DNA of 42,618 nucleotides, from NCBI GenBank assembly GCA_021173225.1, contig JAJOLK010000021.1, positions 1 to 42,618 of the forward strand. The letters are read 5' to 3'. Position 1 is the first letter of the stretch. Each line of letters opens with the position of its first letter. Origin of the DNA: Phycisphaerales bacterium PN19_bin_20. Its GTDB lineage: Bacteria; Planctomycetota; Phycisphaerae; Phycisphaerales; UBA1924. Below are positions 41,215 to 42,618 of the stretch, in pieces. A program made the translations under genes and the position numbers. Under the pieces are notes generated by a model. That model was not told the origin of the DNA. It saw only the letters and a program-made list of their open reading frames with translations, and did not search any database.

Positions 41215-41579
41215 AGCCAACTGGGCGGTAGCGAGCGCGACGTTGCGCCCCTCTATGGCACACTCAAGTGTCGCCGCAACCGGTGCTAAAGCAACTGAGG
41301 ATGACTCCGCTACTTCGCCGTCGAACCCACGTCCAGGCTTCAATTAAGCGGCCTGCCCCGGTGGAGAGCGCGTGGGCGCGCGATGATGGCTTCCGCCACA
41401 GCGTTCAGTCCCTCGCGAGTAAGGACGCGGCACGCCGCGCGCGCGTCGACTTCGGCGAGGTGTTGGCGGCCGTTTTCTTAACGTGCCCGGCGAAGTTTAC
41501 TGAGGCGCGAAGCCGCCCCCAACCATCAGAGGAAGGAGGGGAAGCATCGAAGCTGGCGGCGTGAGCGTCTTGCGGGCAC
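41215..41579. other. Gap without a supported gene
   Basis: The possible frame at 41268-41564 has no recognisable domain and an Arg/Pro/Ser-rich shadow-like composition. I see no terminator or repeat beyond the dyad described upstream. Confidence 0.4.
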
Positions 41580-42617
41580 TTAGGCGGCGTGCCGCTGTTG
41601 CTGCTTGGTCTGCGTACGAACGGGCTCCGCGGCGGGACGACCTGTAAGCCAACCCTGAATAAGGTCGATACCCAAGTCCTTCGCCGCACAGAGCTGCTCT
41701 TCTGTCTCGACGCCTTCAAGAAGGACGGTAACGTTGCGGCGCTTGGCGTGCTCGACGATCCCGCGGACGAGATGAAGGTCGCCGAAGCGCGGCTTCTCAG
41801 GGATGAGGCCCTTGGCGAGCTTGATGTAGTTGGGGCTGAGTTCTTCGATATAAGAAAGTGCGGTGTGGCCGGTGCCGAGGTCGTCGAGTGCGACACCAGC
41901 ACCCTGCTCCTGATAGTGCCCAAGGATTCGCTTAAGATGCGCGATGTCAGGGAAGGCCTCGCTCTCGACGACCTCGAAGACGAGACTTGAAATATCGATA
42001 CCCGCTTCCTGGGCGGCCTCCCAGCAAGTCTGGAGGCAGATCTTCGGGTCGTAGATGACCATGGGCAGGAAGTTCACGAATAGCTTCTCATCGCCGTGCA
42101 GTTTCGGGCCGCAGGAGCGGATGGCGTGGGTGCGAGCAATCTGGTCGAACTGGAAAATCGCCCTGTGAGCGCGCGCGGCATCGATGATTTCGCCACCGTT
42201 CTTAAGCCTGCCGTCGACCTCAGCGCGGGCGAGGGCTTCGAAGCCGAAAGTCGAGCCGTCGTCGGCGCGCACGATGGGTTGGAGGTGGCAGATGAGGCGC
42301 CGCTCGTTGAGGACGCCGGGGAGCCATGGCGAGCGAGCCTGTACCATGAGGCTATCGGCGTCGACGGCTTTCCATGGGTCGCAGCTGCCCGAGTCGTCGA
42401 GATAAGCACCTCGGAGCGAAATGCGTTCAATCGGCGAGAGATTGTTAAGCGCGGCACCGAGACGCTCGGGCCAGTCGGTGCCGTCAATGCGGAACACGCC
42501 GGGTGCGGAGTCTCGCATGGAGAGAGTCGTCGAAAGCTTGGCCCCGACGACGGGATCTTCGGACCAGAGCGCGATGCCTCGCGCTCGCAGATCGACCACC
42601 GGGAGGCGGCAAGTACA
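41580..42617 (-). CDS. EAL-domain cyclic-di-GMP phosphodiesterase, 5' end outside the window
   Basis: The minus-strand frame is open to the right edge, so the N-terminus may be missing; the GTG at 42599 is a possible but unproven start. About 345 residues are visible: an N-terminal segment of about 100 residues with no recognised domain, then the EAL domain. Catalytic features are intact: FEALAR (EAL), VNFLP, FEVVESE, LDDLGTGH (DD), IKLAKGL (Lys in the IKID position), EGVETEEQ and QGWLTGRP. It should therefore hydrolyse c-di-GMP to pGpG in the cytoplasm and influence motility or biofilm. No GGDEF domain is seen in the visible part. Confidence 0.9.
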   Translation of the reverse strand, partial: CTCRLPVVDLRARGIALWSEDPVVGAKLSTTLSMRDSAPGVFRIDGTDWPERLGAALNNLSPIERISLRGAYLDDSGSCDPWKAVDADSLMVQARSPWLPGVLNERRLICHLQPIVRADDGSTFGFEALARAEVDGRLKNGGEIIDAARAHRAIFQFDQIARTHAIRSCGPKLHGDEKLFVNFLPMVIYDPKICLQTCWEAAQEAGIDISSLVFEVVESEAFPDIAHLKRILGHYQEQGAGVALDDLGTGHTALSYIEELSPNYIKLAKGLIPEKPRFGDLHLVRGIVEHAKRRNVTVLLEGVETEEQLCAAKDLGIDLIQGWLTGRPAAEPVRTQTKQQQRHAA

Positions 42618-42618
42618 G

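Overview
The window looks like chromosomal DNA of a GC-rich planctomycete of the Phycisphaerae/Phycisphaerales type. The grounds are pseudopilin-like proteins, dockerin-like C-termini of the 'GC-type' form (DIAGPG...DGELTADDxIxFxNRF) seen in that group, class III fructose-bisphosphatase, many secreted proteins with dockerin or low-complexity segments, and a dense, mostly monocistronic layout. The assignment is from protein style, not from a search. No rRNA, tRNA, CRISPR array, transposase or integrase was recognised.

Layout, left to right. 0-9.5 kb is mainly housekeeping: the 3' end of a pseudopilin-like gene with its terminator, tyrS, a small conserved-looking ORF, an RsbU/SpoIIE-type phosphatase, divergent hrpA, and ribE. 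9.7-14.5 kb holds a PQQ-repeat lipoprotein, purH and an unknown exported protein. 14.5-22.1 kb is an export/surface block: an M1 aminopeptidase with a GC-type dockerin tail, a type II secretion-like pseudopilin, and a 1080-residue PstS-like substrate-binding protein that carries several dockerin loops and the same tail. A candidate PHO-box array (three direct repeats with an 11-bp period) lies ahead of the pseudopilin. 22.4-23.5 kb is a sugar-nucleotide epimerase.

23.7-29.8 kb is a signalling block: a LuxR-type regulator behind paired CCTWAGG sites, a NarL-type response regulator, a membrane hybrid-kinase-like protein whose catalytic and receiver residues have decayed, an exported rubrerythrin-like protein that has lost its metal ligands, and a FixJ-type regulator. 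29.8-35.6 kb returns to metabolism: class III fbp, a GT2 glycosyltransferase, nnrE, a bifunctional-nuclease-domain protein and a stand-alone NuoE. 35.8-39.7 kb has two paralogous exported LolA-like/DUF2092-like proteins, one fused to a cysteine-less thioredoxin fold, and a CPBP intramembrane protease. 39.7-42.6 kb looks more accessory: a gene-poor stretch, a frameshifted gene remnant, a helical protein of unknown function and an EAL phosphodiesterase running off the right edge.

Two themes cut across the window. Nine genes (tyrS, the 72-aa ORF, the RsbU-like gene, hrpA, ribE, the M1 peptidase, the epimerase, the NarL regulator and fbp) have a TANNNT -10 box ending 5-8 bases before the start codon and no Shine-Dalgarno, which predicts leaderless mRNAs. 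Several others (pseudopilin, PstS-like protein, PQQ lipoprotein, LolA-like pair, helical stress-like protein, nuclease-domain protein) have clear Shine-Dalgarno sites. The candidate system most worth testing is the PHO-box/pseudopilin/PstS-dockerin/M1-dockerin block, which I read as a possible phosphate-starvation surface program.
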